A stretch of 64,000 nucleotides of DNA from Locusta migratoria (GCA_026315105.1 CM048750.1:164700549-164764548), one strand, 5' to 3'; positions 32,232 to 43,260 are shown, counted from the stretch's first letter. Made by a program: numbers and translations. Notes: generated by a model not told the origin, from the sequence alone.

Positions 32232-32404
32232 CAAGTAGAGTGGCCGAGCGCTCTAGGGCGTTCCTGCAGTACGCGCGGTTGCTCGCCGTCAGAGGTTCGA
32301 GTCCTCCTCAGGCATGTGTGTGTGTGTGTGTGTGTGTGTGTTGCCCTTAAGTTAGTATAACATAGGGACTAATAAGCAAAGAAGTTAAGTCCCATAGATT
32401 TACA
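32232..32404 (+). repeat. tRNA-derived SINE, family B with (GT)n expansion
   Basis: Head AGAGTGGCCGAGCGCTCTAG, B box AGGTTCGAGTCCTCC, a (GT)n expansion at 32316-32341 in the same place as in 13697-13904, TTGCCCTTAAG and a tail GGGACTAATAAGC. Two copies with a GT expansion at the same site suggest a subfamily. Confidence 0.85.
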
Positions 32405-32831
32405 GCGTCTCGGTGTCTAACGGCTCCGTGTCACTTCTAATTGCCTTGTGACCATACAATGGCTAATTGCCCAAATTTTCAATTCATGGCATACTTATTC
32501 GAAACAATTACTTCAAATTTTGTTGTAACGAAATTATGCACATTAGCAATAATTCCCATTACATAAAAGACAAATCAACCACTATTTAAAGTAAATCAGT
32601 AGTACTACAAAAATGCAAAATAATTCCTAATGGAGTAAAGAATGCATATACAAAATATCCTACTCTTACTGAAAATGTGTCCAATTCATTTCTCTAACGT
32701 CATCGCAGGCTAACCTGGCGTGAAATAAATCTTTCGTGGCAGTATAAGTCATCCCTTCTCCAAGCATTACAGCTGTGCATGCAGCTGTCGCTCTTTAATT
32801 GGCTTTATTGATGGCAAATTTCATATATATA

Positions 32832-33477
32832 CAGGGTGTTTCACTAAGTGTGTTTGCCTCTGTAACTTATAAAATAATAGGTGACGGGAAATTTTAATGT
32901 TACACTTTCTGCGGAGCTATGGACATAGTACATTGTATCATTTTCCAAAGAGTTACAAAACAAAGATAATTTTTTTTTAATGGAACAATAGTTTTTTCTA
33001 TCGTGCATTGGATTCGTTGAAACCAGCTGTGTCCAAATCAATTCAAACTACATTCCTATCATTGTTAGTTAGGGAGCTACAACCCTTCAAAGTTTAGGGG
33101 GCAGAGGCTACGACACCGGAGCTGACTGCCTGGTGGTCATGAGACAGTGGGCCGTGCCCCAGGGGATAGCCACTCGGCCAGTTAGCTACGCTATCGCAGC
33201 CTCCGCCCCGGAACTTTGAAGGGTTGTAGCTCCCAAACTAACAGTGATAGGAATGTAGTTTAAATTGATTTGGACGCAGCAATACACGATAGAAAAAACT
33301 ATTGTTTCATTTAAAAAAATATATCTTTGTGGTGTAACTCTTTGGAAAATGATACAATAAACTACGTTCATAGCTCCGCAGAAAGTGTAACATTTCTTGT
33401 GTTGACCTACCGCATTAAAATTTCCCGTCACCTATTATTTTATAAGTTACAGAGGCAAACACACTTAGTGAAACGCC

Positions 33478-33480
<3 letters not shown>
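32832..33480. mobile_element. 649-bp foldback MITE with ~270-bp arms and TA-type ends
   Basis: The left arm begins CAGGGTGTTTCACTAAGTGTG and the right arm ends with its complement (CACTTAGTGAAACGCCCTG). Arms match to about 33107 and 33200, with a unique loop of about 90 bp (33108-33198). TA dinucleotides flank both ends, as for Tc1/mariner-type MITEs. The right arm contains 22 bp that the left arm lacks, lying between two AATG words. No coding sequence. Confidence 0.92.

Positions 33481-33524
<44 letters not shown>
33481..33524 (+). repeat. (TA)n microsatellite at MITE boundary
   Basis: Twenty-two TA units directly next to the MITE right end, probably expanded from its TA target site. Confidence 0.93.
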
Positions 33525-33525
<1 letters not shown>

Positions 33526-34340
33526 CCCCGCCTTCAGAATGCTCTAAATAGAACCACATGGCTGAATTATTCCAGACTTGTACTGAAAATATTTGACGAA
33601 GGGGGACACACAAGGGCATAACTAAAAATTAAAGATAATTTGTTTTCGGAGTTCGAGTGAGTAAAACTTTATCGAAATCACATGAGCGGTATGGCAGCAC
33701 CCATAAGAAGTTGCCAGTTCCTTTCAGGTATAGGTTTTGGTTCTTCCCATTTTAAGCACCCCTGTATTACAGCGAAGCCAATTTATTCGTATTGGTGAAG
33801 TCAAAATGACGATCCGGTGGACAAATTGGAATTGAAACTAAGGTTAACAGTCGTTATACCTGAACTGACTCTTAGTAATTCACAAGCGTGCTGCCACATG
33901 TACCCTTCAATTGACGGTCATTAATTAGAGAGATCAGAATTCAATCACTTTGGCAAGAAGCATTGTCATCCACTGGCATAGGCCCGCCTGAATTAACAGA
34001 AACTACAAATGAGCCTGAACAGTTATGGGTAACGCAGATCCCAGACTGAGAATCTTTGGAACAATCCTCAGAAAGAAGGTTACAACAGTTTAGTTTGGCT
34101 GTCGCTGGATCCATACCAGGCAGGGGTAATAGGAGACAAAGAGAAGACTCACGGGCATCAGCACGCTTCGTTATGGGCTCATTTAGTAAGCGCGAAAGCG
34201 CCACAGGCTTACTTCAGTCAAAATTCCAACAGAAATCGTTTCATGAAGAGTCAACCAATATATTTATTCCTGCTATGTACGAGTGATACAACTTAAATAG
34301 TGGCAAGTATTTATTGATAACCGGTACAAAAGCGTTACAT
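33525..34340. other. No recognisable feature
   Basis: Two overlapping frames near 33941-34286 on opposite strands show no known motif. Confidence 0.4.
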
Positions 34341-34351
34341 GTTTGCGCCGG

Positions 34352-35560
34352 TTACTGTCCTTCAAAGTAGTTACCAGCATTGCGTAGAACGTTGCCGGCA
34401 TAATATACCGTTAGCAGAGCCTGTTCTGTTGCGAAGCCCCGACGGGGAAAGTCCGCGCGCATCGGAGCATAGCGCCTCAAAGCGCTCGGCAGCTCCGCCG
34501 AGGCAAATCAAAGTCACAGGGACTTACGTCCGGGGAGTGTGGTAGATAGTACAGTACTTTCCAGTCCCATCGACCGAACAGAGCGGCCACAGCTTGCGCT
34601 ATATGCGTACGCGTATTCTCGTGGATAATTGTGGGTGGGTTGCGCAGAAACTGTTGCCGTTTCTTTCGCAAAGCTGATCGCAGGTGATGCTCCAAACACG
34701 ACCAGCAGTACCGTGCACTGACATTCTGCCATGGAGGAACGTAATGCGTTAGAATAACACCATCACAGTCGTACACGAGAATCACCGTAACTTTCACTAC
34801 ACTGGGGCTCTGAATCACTTTAGATTTTTCCCGGTGATCCATAAAGACGCCATTCGTTGGATTGCCGTTTCAATTTTGGCTCGTACCATTTGACACATGT
34901 CTCATCCCGATACGGTGCAAGAAACATTCTCCTTCAGCTCATAGCGCTCCAAGAGCGTCGTAACTCATACTATTCTGCATTTCCGTCATTTCATGCGGAA
35001 CCCGTCTTGATGAAATTTTTCGCATGCCTAGATGTTCCTTCAGGATGCAAAGCACATTCGTATGCGTTAATCCGGTTCCGTGGGCGAGGTCACGAAAAAT
35101 CTGGCGTCCATCTCTGTCCAGTATCACAGCAACAGTATGAAATTTTTCTCCAGAGACAATAGAACGACCTACGCGATGCATGTCTGCCACAGTTTGCCCA
35201 CCTTCGTTAAAGAATTTTACCCAACGTGCCACTGTTCTGTACGGCACTGCTTATTCCGCGCACGTCTCTTGAAGACCTTGACGACACTTTCTAGTTGCCG
35301 GCCGCGGTGGCCGAGGTGACTGAGGCGCTCCAGTCACGGTCAGCACGGCCACTACGGTCGGGGGTTCGAATCCCCCCTCGGGGATGGATATTTGTGCCGT
35401 CCTAGTTCGTAAGTAGTTCATAAGTAGTTTGTAAGTTTAGGGACTGATGACCCCGTAGTTAAGTCCTATAAGCTTAACAAACATTTGAACATAACAACTT
35501 TCTAGTTGTACGACATCTGACACAATCAATCTTAATTCAACTCCGTCTTTCCTATTTCGA
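34352..35560 (-). pseudogene. Mariner transposase (copy 3), split by a SINE
   Basis: Reading on the minus strand from 35247: MPYRTVARWVKFFNEGGQTV and GRSIVSGEKFHTVAVILDRD (helix-turn-helix region), then in another frame from 34842 MDHREKSKVIQSPSVVKVTV, VILVYDCDGVILTHYVPP (catalytic block 1), HENTRTHIAQAVAALFGRWD (block 2) and LPHSPDVSPCDFDL (block 3). A frameshift near 34530 shifts the end into a frame with AGNVLRNAGNYFEGQ and a stop at 34352. The piece between HTH and catalytic blocks is lost around 34850-34930. The family A SINE at 35298-35496 interrupts the N-terminal part, which resumes at 35509. No TIR pair was resolved. Confidence 0.9.
35298..35496 (+). repeat. tRNA-derived SINE, family A, inside mariner copy 3
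   Basis: Complete copy with intact A and B boxes (GGTGGCCGAGGTGACTGAGG; GGGGGTTCGAATCC). Flanked by a perfect 12-bp duplication ACTTTCTAGTTG at 35286-35297 and 35497-35508, which proves insertion after the mariner arrived. Confidence 0.96.
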
Positions 35561-36542
35561 AAACATAATGACACCTTTACGTTAGACTGTTCGTTAACAA
35601 GTGACTGTGTATCCCTCGGTTGTGCGCAAGGCTGTGACGTGGGACGCACGAGTCCATTTGCTCGGAGGTGAGGTAGGTGTGTCAATAACGTGTGCTGCCG
35701 GCGACAAGAGTCAATAACATACCACAGTTTCTCCGCAGCAGTGTTACCACTGAGTTTCAAACCTCGAATATCTCGCGAAGCGACCACGAGGATAGTATCA
35801 AAGGGATTAAGGCCCACACACATACAGGCAATCATTTCTCCCATGAACCGCACTCGACTGGAATAGGAGGAAGTAACAATCGTTCCTAAGGTGCCCACTG
35901 CCACACACCTTGGGGTGGCTTGCGGAGTATGAATGTGTCCTGAAAGTCATATTAACACAAAAAAATCAAGTTCGATAAAGCTGGTAAGGGCAAAATTAAT
36001 CTTAATTACGCTAATTCCCGATACTGTAGACTAGTTTCAATAGATTTATGATTTAACGTATCTAAGCGTCACAAAATCAAGTAACTCAGTCCTTGTGATA
36101 AAACACACACCCAGGTAAGGCTGTGACACTGTTAGCGAACAGGAAAGCGAACGAATTTCACAGGTTCGACAGCTACGTATTTCCACATTTTCCACTCTTG
36201 CGCCTTGCAATACCACCAGCGCTTTAATAAGAAGCCAGGAGTTGTTGGAGACCTACCTACCTATGTGCCTTCGAAACAATCGTGGCCGCCTCCAGCAGGT
36301 AGCATCACCACAAACCGACCGCCGGCCCACGGCTATCACCGGTTAACACTCCCCTACCGGCCACCACGCAGCCGCTTAAGAGCCCTCAAGCGCCACCTGC
36401 ACGATCCCCAGCGGTCAGGTCCGTGAGAAATACAACTGCAGAGGTTACATCGTTACGAGAGTAGCACTCTGACTGGCTACGGCGTGTTGTGCCTGTGAAC
36501 GTCCAAAGGTTTGTATCATATATTTTAAACAAGTCTGTAATA
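35561..36542. other. No recognisable gene
   Basis: A GC-rich patch at 36230-36420 and short frames without motifs. Confidence 0.4.
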
Positions 36543-36613
36543 CCAGAATGAAACTTCACTCTGCAGCGGAGTGTGCGCTGATATGAAACTTCCTGGCAGA
36601 TTGAAATTGTGTG

Positions 36614-36812
36614 TGCCGGCCGCGGTGGCCGAGGAGACTAAGGCGCTCCAGTCACGGTCTGCACGGCCACTACGGTCGGGGGTTCGAATCCCCCCTCGGG
36701 CATGGATATTTGTGCCGTCCTTAGTTGTAAGTAGTTCATAAATAGTTTGTAAGTTTAGGGACTGATGACCCTGTAGTTAAGTCCCATAGACTTTACAAAC
36801 ATTTGAACATTT
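36614..36812 (+). repeat. tRNA-derived SINE, family A, inside tRNA-like repeat
   Basis: Complete copy with intact boxes. Perfect 13-bp duplication TTGAAATTGTGTG at 36601-36613 and 36813-36825; removing it rejoins the left arm. Confidence 0.95.
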
Positions 36813-36822
36813 TTGAAATTGT

Positions 36823-36899
36823 GTGCCGGAACCGGGACTCGAACCAGAGACCTTTGCCTTTCGCGGGCAAGCGCACTACCGACTGTGCTATCCCGACAC
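36823..36899 (-). repeat. tRNA-like module, minus strand
   Basis: Reads GTGTCGGGATAGCACAGTCGG at the 5' side and GGTTCGAGTCCCGGTTCCGG at the 3' side on the minus strand. GTGTCGG and CCGGCAC form a 7-bp acceptor stem (one G-U pair). The anticodon loop lacks the usual U33, so it is not a working tRNA. Confidence 0.75.
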
Positions 36900-37032
36900 G
36901 ACTCACGATGCCGCCTCACAACTTCACTTCTGCCAGTACCTCGCCTCCTACTTTCCAAACTTCACAGAAGCTCTCCTGCAAACACGCAAGACTAGCACTC
37001 CTGGAAGAAGTTGTGAGGCGGCATCGTGAGTC

Positions 37033-37109
37033 GTGTCGGGATAGCACAGTCGGTAGTGCGCTTGCCCGCGAAAGGCAAAGGTCCCAGGTTCGAGTCCCGG
37101 TTCCGGCAC
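37033..37109 (+). repeat. tRNA-like module, plus strand
   Basis: Same module as 36823-36899, A box TAGCACAGTCGG and B box GGTTCGAGTCC, with 7-bp acceptor stem. Confidence 0.75.
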
Positions 37110-37177
37110 ACAATTTTAATCTGCCAGGAAGTTTCATATCAGCGCACACTCCGCTGCAGAGTGAAGTTTCATTCTGG

Positions 37178-37437
37178 AAACACCCCTTAGGCTGTGGCTA
37201 AGCCATGTCTCCACCATATCCTTTCTTCCAGGAGTGCTAGTCTTGCGTGTTTGCAGGAGAGCTTCTGTGAAGTTTGGAAAGTAGGAGGCGAGGTACTGGC
37301 ACAAGTGAAGTTGTGAGGCGGCATCGTGAGTCGTGTCGGGATAGCACAGTCGGTAGTGCGCATGCCCGCGAATGGCAAAGGTTCCTGGTTCGAGTCCCGG
37401 TTCCGGCACACAATTTTAATCTGCCAGGAGGTTTCAA
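37178..37437 (+). repeat. Second tRNA-like repeat unit (single arm)
   Basis: A central piece (TTCCAGGAGTGCTAGTCTTG..GCAGGAGAGCTTCTGTGAAG) leads into the same arm and tRNA-like module at 37333-37409, ending ATCTGCCAGGAGGTTTCAAG. The reverse arm is absent. Confidence 0.8.
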
Positions 37438-37645
37438 GTCTGTAATATTTTCGCTGTACATTCTGTGGCGATATTCTTCTTATTTTACTGGTAGACTTGG
37501 ATCTTCAATTATCCTCATTTATCACAGTTCCACTTCCCACCTCAGTTCCCATCAACATCTTACTAATGCAAGGCAGATCCTGTTGAAAGTCCTCTGATTC
37601 AAGATGAATGCGTTTAGTCTTTGAAATCATTTATCGTTGCCAGAT

Positions 37646-37812
37646 TGAAGTTTGGAAAGTTGGAGGCGAGGTACTGGCGGAAGTAGAGTTGTGAGGCGGC
37701 ATCGTGAGTCGTGTCGGGATAGCTCAGTCGGTAGAACGCTTGACCGCGAATAGCAAAGTTCCCAGGTTCGAGTCCCGGTTCCGGCACACAATTTTAATCT
37801 GCCAGGAAGTTA
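37646..37812 (+). repeat. Third tRNA-like repeat unit (single arm)
   Basis: GAAGTTTGGAAAGTTGGAGGCG and GTGAGGCGGCATCGTGAGTC precede a module at 37711-37787 whose A box (TAGCTCAGTCGG) matches the tRNA consensus exactly. Ends AATCTGCCAGGAAGTTAC. Confidence 0.8.
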
Positions 37813-37867
37813 CATTTACCGTTTGATTATCAGTTAACAGTTGCAAGTGTTTTTCTTTGTATTTACA

Positions 37868-37896
37868 TTTTTCAATCCATCAGGATCATCTTCAGA
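37868..37896 (-). ncRNA. Hammerhead-like motif, isolated
   Basis: Minus strand: CTGAAGA (37895-37889), stem II GATCC/GGATT around TGAT, and GAAA (37873-37870). The first box has U7 to A, allowed at that position, and G8 kept. No paired arm or coding element found nearby. Confidence 0.35.
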
Positions 37897-38429
37897 ATCT
37901 GAAACAAGGTAGAAAAGAAATTATGCACTAACTGAAAACTTTTTACAATAATTTGTAAGATTAAAAGACTTTACGTTTAACATATTGATCTTACCTAAAG
38001 AGATTTACCTTTGTAGTTCCGACTGCAGCACGTCTATGTTATGATAATTACTGTGATTTATGAGGTCATTTACAGTCTTATACATCGATTTGAGGTAGAG
38101 GTATGGGGGATGAGACGAGAGTGAGTGGATGAGAGGATGGATTATACTGCAGAAATCATAAAGACAGTGATAAAAATGTAATGAGATAAATAAAATTGCC
38201 ATTATGTTATTAAAAAAACCACTAGGGGGTGTAAATCAATGAAGTATAAAATTATGAAATATTCAAATATTATTCATGTGTTTTCAATTGTCGTCTCTTT
38301 CCGTCGTTGTATTACAATTTGTCTATTTTAAATTACAGAAAAAACATCATTCTGTAACGTATGACTTTATTTCGTAAGTTTCACTTTTATACATCAGTAA
38401 TTGATGTATAAATTGACATTGCACGACAT
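37897..38429. other. No recognisable feature
   Basis: AT-rich, no domain. Confidence 0.4.
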
Positions 38430-40908
38430 CGTATATTTTGGAGGCGATCTGATGGATGAGGATATCGATGATGAAGATATAGAAGAAATGTATGAAGAGA
38501 CAAAAGAAATCATTCAGAAAGTTAAGAGAGAAGAAAACTTGATTGTAATAGGAGACTGGAACTCATTAGTAGGAAACGGAAGAGAAGAAAATTTAGTAGG
38601 TGAATACGGACTGGGAAAAAGAAATTAAAGAGGAGATCGCTTGGTAGAATTTTGTGCAGATCACAATTCCATGATCACCAAAACTTGTCTTAAACAACAT
38701 GAAAGAAGGCTGCATACTTGTAAGAGACCAAGAGACACTGGAATGTACCGAATTGACTTTATAATGGTAAGGAATAGATTGAGAAACCAGGTTTAAAACT
38801 GTAAGACATATCCAGGGGCAGATATAGACTATGAACGTAACTTATTGGTTATGAACTGCAGATTTAAACTTAAGAGGCTTCAGAAAGGTAGGAAAGTTAG
38901 GAGATGAAATCTGGACAAATTAAAGGAACCAGAGATGGTTCAGTGTCTCAAAGGAAGCATTAGGCAAGGATTGACTGACACGGGGGAAAGTAATACAGTA
39001 GAAGAAGAATGAGTATCTCTGAAAAATAGCGTAGTGAACGCCGCAGAGGAACATATAGGCAGAAGAACAAGGCCTAATAGAAATCCCTGTATAACACAGG
39101 ATATACTGCATTCATTTGTAAGATGAGAAAATGTAAAAATTCAGCAAGTGAAGCAGTCAAAAGGGAGTACAAACGTCTGAAAAGTAAGATTGACAGGAAG
39201 TGCAGACTGGCTAAGCAGGAGTGGCTAGAGGACAAGTGCAGAACCTTAGAAGAATGAATAACTAGGGGAAAGATAGATACCACCTACAGAAAAATAAAAG
39301 AGAGACAAGGAAAGAAGCTGTATGAATATCAAGAACTCAGACGGAAAACCAGTACTAAGGAAAGAGAGGAAAGCTGAACTGTGGAATGAATATATAGAGG
39401 GCCTATACAAAGGAAATAAACTTGAAGGAAGTATTCTAGAAAGTGGAGGAAGGACACAATACTGCGAGAAGCATTTGACAGAGTGTTGAAAGATTTGAGT
39501 CGAAACAAGACCCCTGGAGTAGTTGATGTTCCGTATGAACTGCTGATATCGTTAGAAGAGCCAGTCATGAATAAATTGTTCCACCCAGTATGCAAGATGT
39601 ATGGGATAGGGGAAATACCCTACGACTTAAAGAAGAATATTGTAATTCCAATTCCAAAGAAAGAAAGTGCATGCAAATGTGAAAATTATAGAACCATCAG
39701 TTTAATAAGTGGTGGTTGCAAAATACTAACACGAATTATTTTCATAAAAATGAAAAAAAAATGTGGAATACGACCTCGGGGAACATCAGTTTGAGTTTAG
39801 GAGAAATGTAGGAACACGGGAGGCAATACTCACATAACGTCTGATCTTAGAAGATAGGCTAAGGAATGGCAAACCTACGTTTTTAGCATTTGTAGATTTG
39901 GAGACAGTGTCGACTGGAAAACACTCTCAGGGGTAAAATATAGAGAGCGAAGAGTTATATTCAACCTAAACAAAAACCAGGCAGCAATTATCAGAATCGA
40001 AGGGCAAGAAAGGGAAGCAGAACTTGGGAAGGGAGTAAGACAGGGTTGTAGCCTTTCCCCAATGTTGTTCAATCTGTTCATTGAGCAAGCAATGGAGGAA
40101 TGCAAGGAGAAATTTGGAGAGGCAATTAAAGTTCAGGGAGAAGAAATAAAAACTTTGCGGTTTGCTGATAACATAGTAGTTTTATCAGAGACTGCAGAGG
40201 ATCTGAAAGAGCAATTGAATGAAATGTACTGTCTTCAAAGGAAGATATAAGATTAACTTTAACAAGAGTAAAACGAGGGTAATGGAATGTAATGTCAGAA
40301 AATCAGGCGATGCTGACGGAATTAGATTAGGAAGTAGTAGATGAGTTTTGTTATTTGGGTAGCAAAATAACTTCTGATGGCCGAAGTAGAGAAGATATAA
40401 AATGCAAAATGGCTGTGGGAAGGAAAACATTTCTAAAGAATCGAAATTGGTTTAACATCCAATATTAATTTAAATGTCCTTTCTGAAAGCATTTGTCTAG
40501 AGTGTAGCATTGTATGGGAGAGAAACGTGGGCGATAAGCAGTTCAGACAAAAAAGATGATAGAAGTTTTTGAAATGTGGTGCTACAGAAGAATGATGAAA
40601 ATTAGATAGGTAGATCACATAAATAATGAGGTGCTTTACTGAAGTGGTGAGAAAATATCCTGACTAAGAGAAGGGATAGTTTGGTAGGACACATTCTGAG
40701 ACGTCAAGGAGTCGTCAACTTAGCATTAGAAGGAAGTGTGTGGGGTAAAAATCGTTGAAGGAGACCGAAGGAAGAATACAGTTAGCAGATCCAAAAGGAT
40801 GTAGGTTGCCGAACGTATTCTCAGATGAAGAGATTTGCACAGGGCAGGGTAGCGTGGAGAGCTGCATCAAACCAGTCTGCGGACTGAATACCGCTACAAC
40901 AACTGGTG
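38430..40908 (+). pseudogene. RTE-clade LINE with endonuclease and RT (copy 2)
   Basis: The most complete of the three RTE copies. The endonuclease C-terminal half is visible: IEEMYEETKEIIQKVKREEN, LIVIGDWNSLVG (the GDWN motif), GDRLVEFCADHNSMI, YRIDFIMVRNRLRNQV and DYERNLLVMNC (family D-H-N-L becomes E-R-N-L, loss of the catalytic His). RT follows: RNKTPGVVDVPYELL, IVIPIPKKESACKCENYRTI, TFLAFVDLE (motif A, with about ten codons deleted) and LRFADNIVVLSETAEDLKEQ, in which the catalytic FADD is FADN. C-terminal segments FCYLGSKITSDGRSREDIKC and LVGHILRRQGVVNLALEGSV are in shifted frames. The 3' end is CTGCGGACTGAATACCGCTAC then AACAAC. The N-terminal endonuclease is missing. Confidence 0.92.
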
Positions 40909-40912
40909 GATT

Positions 40913-41220
40913 AATTATCTTCCAAAGTAGAAAGCCAAGATTGCAATGTAATTATTCATTTTATGACGACCGGTTTCAATGGGCTATGCCACCATCATCT
41001 GGTAATATCAAATTATACAAGGTGGCATCCTACTTTATTTTAAAAAAAGGCGGGGATTAAATATTACGTGCAACATAGCACTTAGTGGAAATATAAAATA
41101 CAGGAGTTAAACCATCAACAGGTGTGAGAGATGATGGTGTCATAGCCCATTGAAACTTATCGTCATAAAAAACATAATATTATATTGCGATCTTCGCTTT
41201 CTACTTTTGAAGATAATTAG
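40913..41220. mobile_element. Foldback element, about 308 bp
   Basis: ATTAATTATCTTCCAAAGTAG at the left pairs with CTACTTTTGAAGATAATTAG at the right; ATGACGACCGGTTTCAATGG and CCCATTGAAACTTATCGTCAT also pair. The loop is AT-rich (41010-41110). Each arm has a hammerhead-like motif pointing outward. It begins directly after the RTE copy 2 tail. Confidence 0.82.
40974..41001 (-). ncRNA. Hammerhead-like motif, left foldback arm
   Basis: Minus strand: CAGATGA (41001-40995), stem-forming TGGTGGCATAGCCCA, GAAA (40977-40974) then CCGGTCG. One change in the first box (U4 to A), at a normally invariant position. The mirror copy is near 41127-41160. Confidence 0.35.
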
Positions 41221-41306
41221 TCTGTACAAAGTCTTCCGTCTTGTGTATTAATAAAAAGAAGGAAAAAGAAATATAAATCCGTTCACTGAATTTGAACTGT
41301 TGCCAG

Positions 41307-41320
41307 CCCCCCCCCCCCCC
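41307..41320 (+). repeat. C homopolymer (14 bp)
   Basis: Uninterrupted C run. Confidence 0.85.
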
Positions 41321-41499
41321 ATCCCCGCATATACCAGGGGAGTCATGCAATAACAAAGAAGAAAAATAAGAAGATTCTTCTACATTTCTTTCACCTCCTT
41401 TCTCCTGCGAATGCGAAGGTATTTTCAGACGGTGTAAGCTTTCACAGCCGGCGTTAATTCAATTTAAAATTTCCTGGCTGACGGCCGTGGTCGAATACG

Positions 41500-41545
41500 A
41501 GTCCCGTAACGTTTCGTCTTCGGCTGGGGCGACATCATAGGAGGC
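41500..41545 (-). ncRNA. Hammerhead-like motif, isolated
   Basis: Minus strand: TATGATG, stem II GTC/GAC around a GC-rich loop, then GAAACGTTACGGG. GACGAAACGTT is shared with PLE copy 4. The first box is degraded. Confidence 0.25.
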
Positions 41546-41724
41546 AAAGCTGTTAAGCTCTACTATTAGGTCACGGCTCATCAGTGAAGCGAACGTATTT
41601 TATTAATACTGCACCCATCTATATAGGGTGATATGATTATCACATTAAAATAGGATAAATGACATTGAAGTTGGAATGGTTTCGTGTTATACTTTGCCGC
41701 CCGCTATATGAGGAAGAAACGGTA

Positions 41725-41800
41725 GAGAAATATTATGAAAGCGGCGCAATGAACCCTCTGTCAGTTTCTTATAAGTGATTTGCAGTACAATTTATGAAGA
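41725..41800 (+). repeat. LINE tail fragment, same lineage as 9343-10403
   Basis: AATGAACCCTCTGTCAGTTTC..AAGTGATTTGCAGTA aligns with 10335-10375 (GATGAACCCTGTGTCAGGCAC..AATGTGATTTGCAGAGTA). Confidence 0.6.
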
Positions 41801-41810
41801 TTAAAAGAAT

Positions 41811-42110
41811 TCATGTACAGAATTCTGACCATATTTCATCATTGTGAGGCTTGATAATGGTGTCAGACTGCTGTAGGAAACACAAGTGCATCTCCATTGC
41901 GTGGTGTCTGTCTGCAGAATAGAAAGTGTGAGCCATAAAGAAGGATTTAAGTTCGGCTTTGAAAGTGCGTGCATTACCACGAAGCATTCTGAATTCTTGT
42001 GGCAGCTTATTAAACATGGATGCGGCAGATTACTTCACATCTTTCGGCACAATTGTCAAGGAGGTGAGATGCAAATGCAGATTCGAGTTCTGTCTAGAGT
42101 TAACTGAATG
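41811..42110 (-). pseudogene. LINE ORF2 C-terminal remnant (probable)
   Basis: The minus-strand frame 42017-41811 reads MFNKLPQEFRMLRGNARTFK then AELKSFFMAHTFYSADRH. The pattern of (W/F)N-KLP, FK--LK-FL--H-FY is typical of the end of ORF2 in CR1/Jockey-type LINEs. No RT core is present. A family without this pattern could give such a match by chance, so confidence is moderate. Confidence 0.45.
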
Positions 42111-42765
42111 AAAGCTGCTAACTCTTATTAATAATAATAAACGACATAAAAGATTATATGTATTTCGAGGCCAGTGGCAGAATTCCCAATCTACTGAACT
42201 TAGGAGACAATGGGTACGCGAGCTTACCGCACATTTTGCTCGTACACCCGTTTCTGCGCAATTAATTATGCTTTTGAACCAGCGGAATTATCCCCCAAAC
42301 ATGACACCATACGTCATTAACGAATGAATGCAAGGAAAGTACTTTTCGTGTTGAACTATCACTGATTTGAAAAACTGTGTGAATGAAAAACAATAAAGCA
42401 TTCAATTTTTGAACAAGAACCTGAACTTGGGCTTTCCAAGACAGCTCCCTATCTCATTGACTAGGAATTTGAACTGATTAGTCTCAGTTATCATGTGCCC
42501 AGTATGTGTAATTAAGATGACAGTTTTTGTTGAATAGTGTGTTAGAAACTGTAAAAAAAGTGTTAATTTGATTTAACGACAATTTATTTTCTACGACTCA
42601 TGAACATATATCCTCAACTGGAATATTTTATACTGCATAACAATTACCAATAACATCCTTCACCACCAAGTTAGTATCATCAGGGTGGCAATTTCTGTGT
42701 TTGACATTTTTACAGGCTTTGCAGAGAAGCGAAGGAAGACTAATCGAAGAGTAACTCATGGCAGT

Positions 42766-42808
<43 letters not shown>

Positions 42809-43175
42809 CGCAGCATCACTCCCAGAGGCCGTCGCAGACGCGGAGAGGAAACGCCCTTGCAGCGGTCTTGGTGACATAGGGAGATCTGGAGACTTGCATT
42901 CCATATACGGTCCATTCATATCCTCTCGTCCCTTGAGCGGTTGGATGTGTGAGAGTATAAGTGTAGCGCAAGCATTACTAGCATTTAACATTGGAATTTA
43001 GGACGGACTTGACTGACGACGAAACTCGATGTAGTTGTCCATACTGCAACGAGAGAATGTTTAATTAACCCTGTAACGCTCACAATACTTATTGGGGTTC
43101 TGTGGTTAGCGAATGGTTCCCCAATGGCCGAATATCTCTGCAATATGTGTCAAACTTTATCGTCCACAATTCTGT
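42111..43175. other. No recognisable gene; (AG)n at 42772-42806
   Basis: Contains a perfect (AG)n run of about seventeen units and otherwise only short frames that translate it. Confidence 0.5.
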
Positions 43176-43260
43176 AGCCAGGGCTGGCGCAAGGCACGTG
43201 CTAAACGTGTGGCCACACGCGGGGTCACATCAGCAGCGGGGCACCAGACGGTAGCAATGG
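43176..43260 (+). mobile_element. Possible hAT-type terminal fragment
   Basis: CCAGGGCTGGCGCAAGGCACG then GTGGCCACACGCGGGG resembles the start of hAT elements beginning CAGGGC(C/T)GGCGCAAGG. No other end was found. Confidence 0.3.

Larger units (their letters stand above)
36543..37177. mobile_element. Palindromic tRNA-like repeat, both arms (interrupted by a SINE)
   Basis: The ends CCAGAATGAAACTTCACTCT and AGAGTGAAGTTTCATTCTGG are exact complements. Moving inward, both arms have GAAACTTCCTGGCAGATT, a 77-bp tRNA-like module (minus 36823-36899, plus 37033-37109) and GTGAGGCGGCATCGTGAGTC. The centre carries GCTCTCCTGCAAACACGCAAG. Apart from the SINE in the left arm the symmetry is nearly perfect. 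Confidence 0.88.

Noticed and set aside
33327..33551. A frame ending in YIYIYI repeats
   Set aside because: It translates the (TA)n microsatellite next to the MITE.
37033..37109. A functional tRNA gene
   Set aside because: The acceptor stem pairs and the A/B boxes are good, but the anticodon loop lacks U33 and the module is part of a repeated palindrome.
36823..37461. Overlapping frames such as MPEPGLEPETFAFRG-type peptides in the tRNA-like repeats
   Set aside because: They come from translation of tRNA-like modules and are repeated on both strands; no evidence of coding.
42688..42700. CTGATGATACT on the minus strand
   Set aside because: No GAAA box at a suitable distance.
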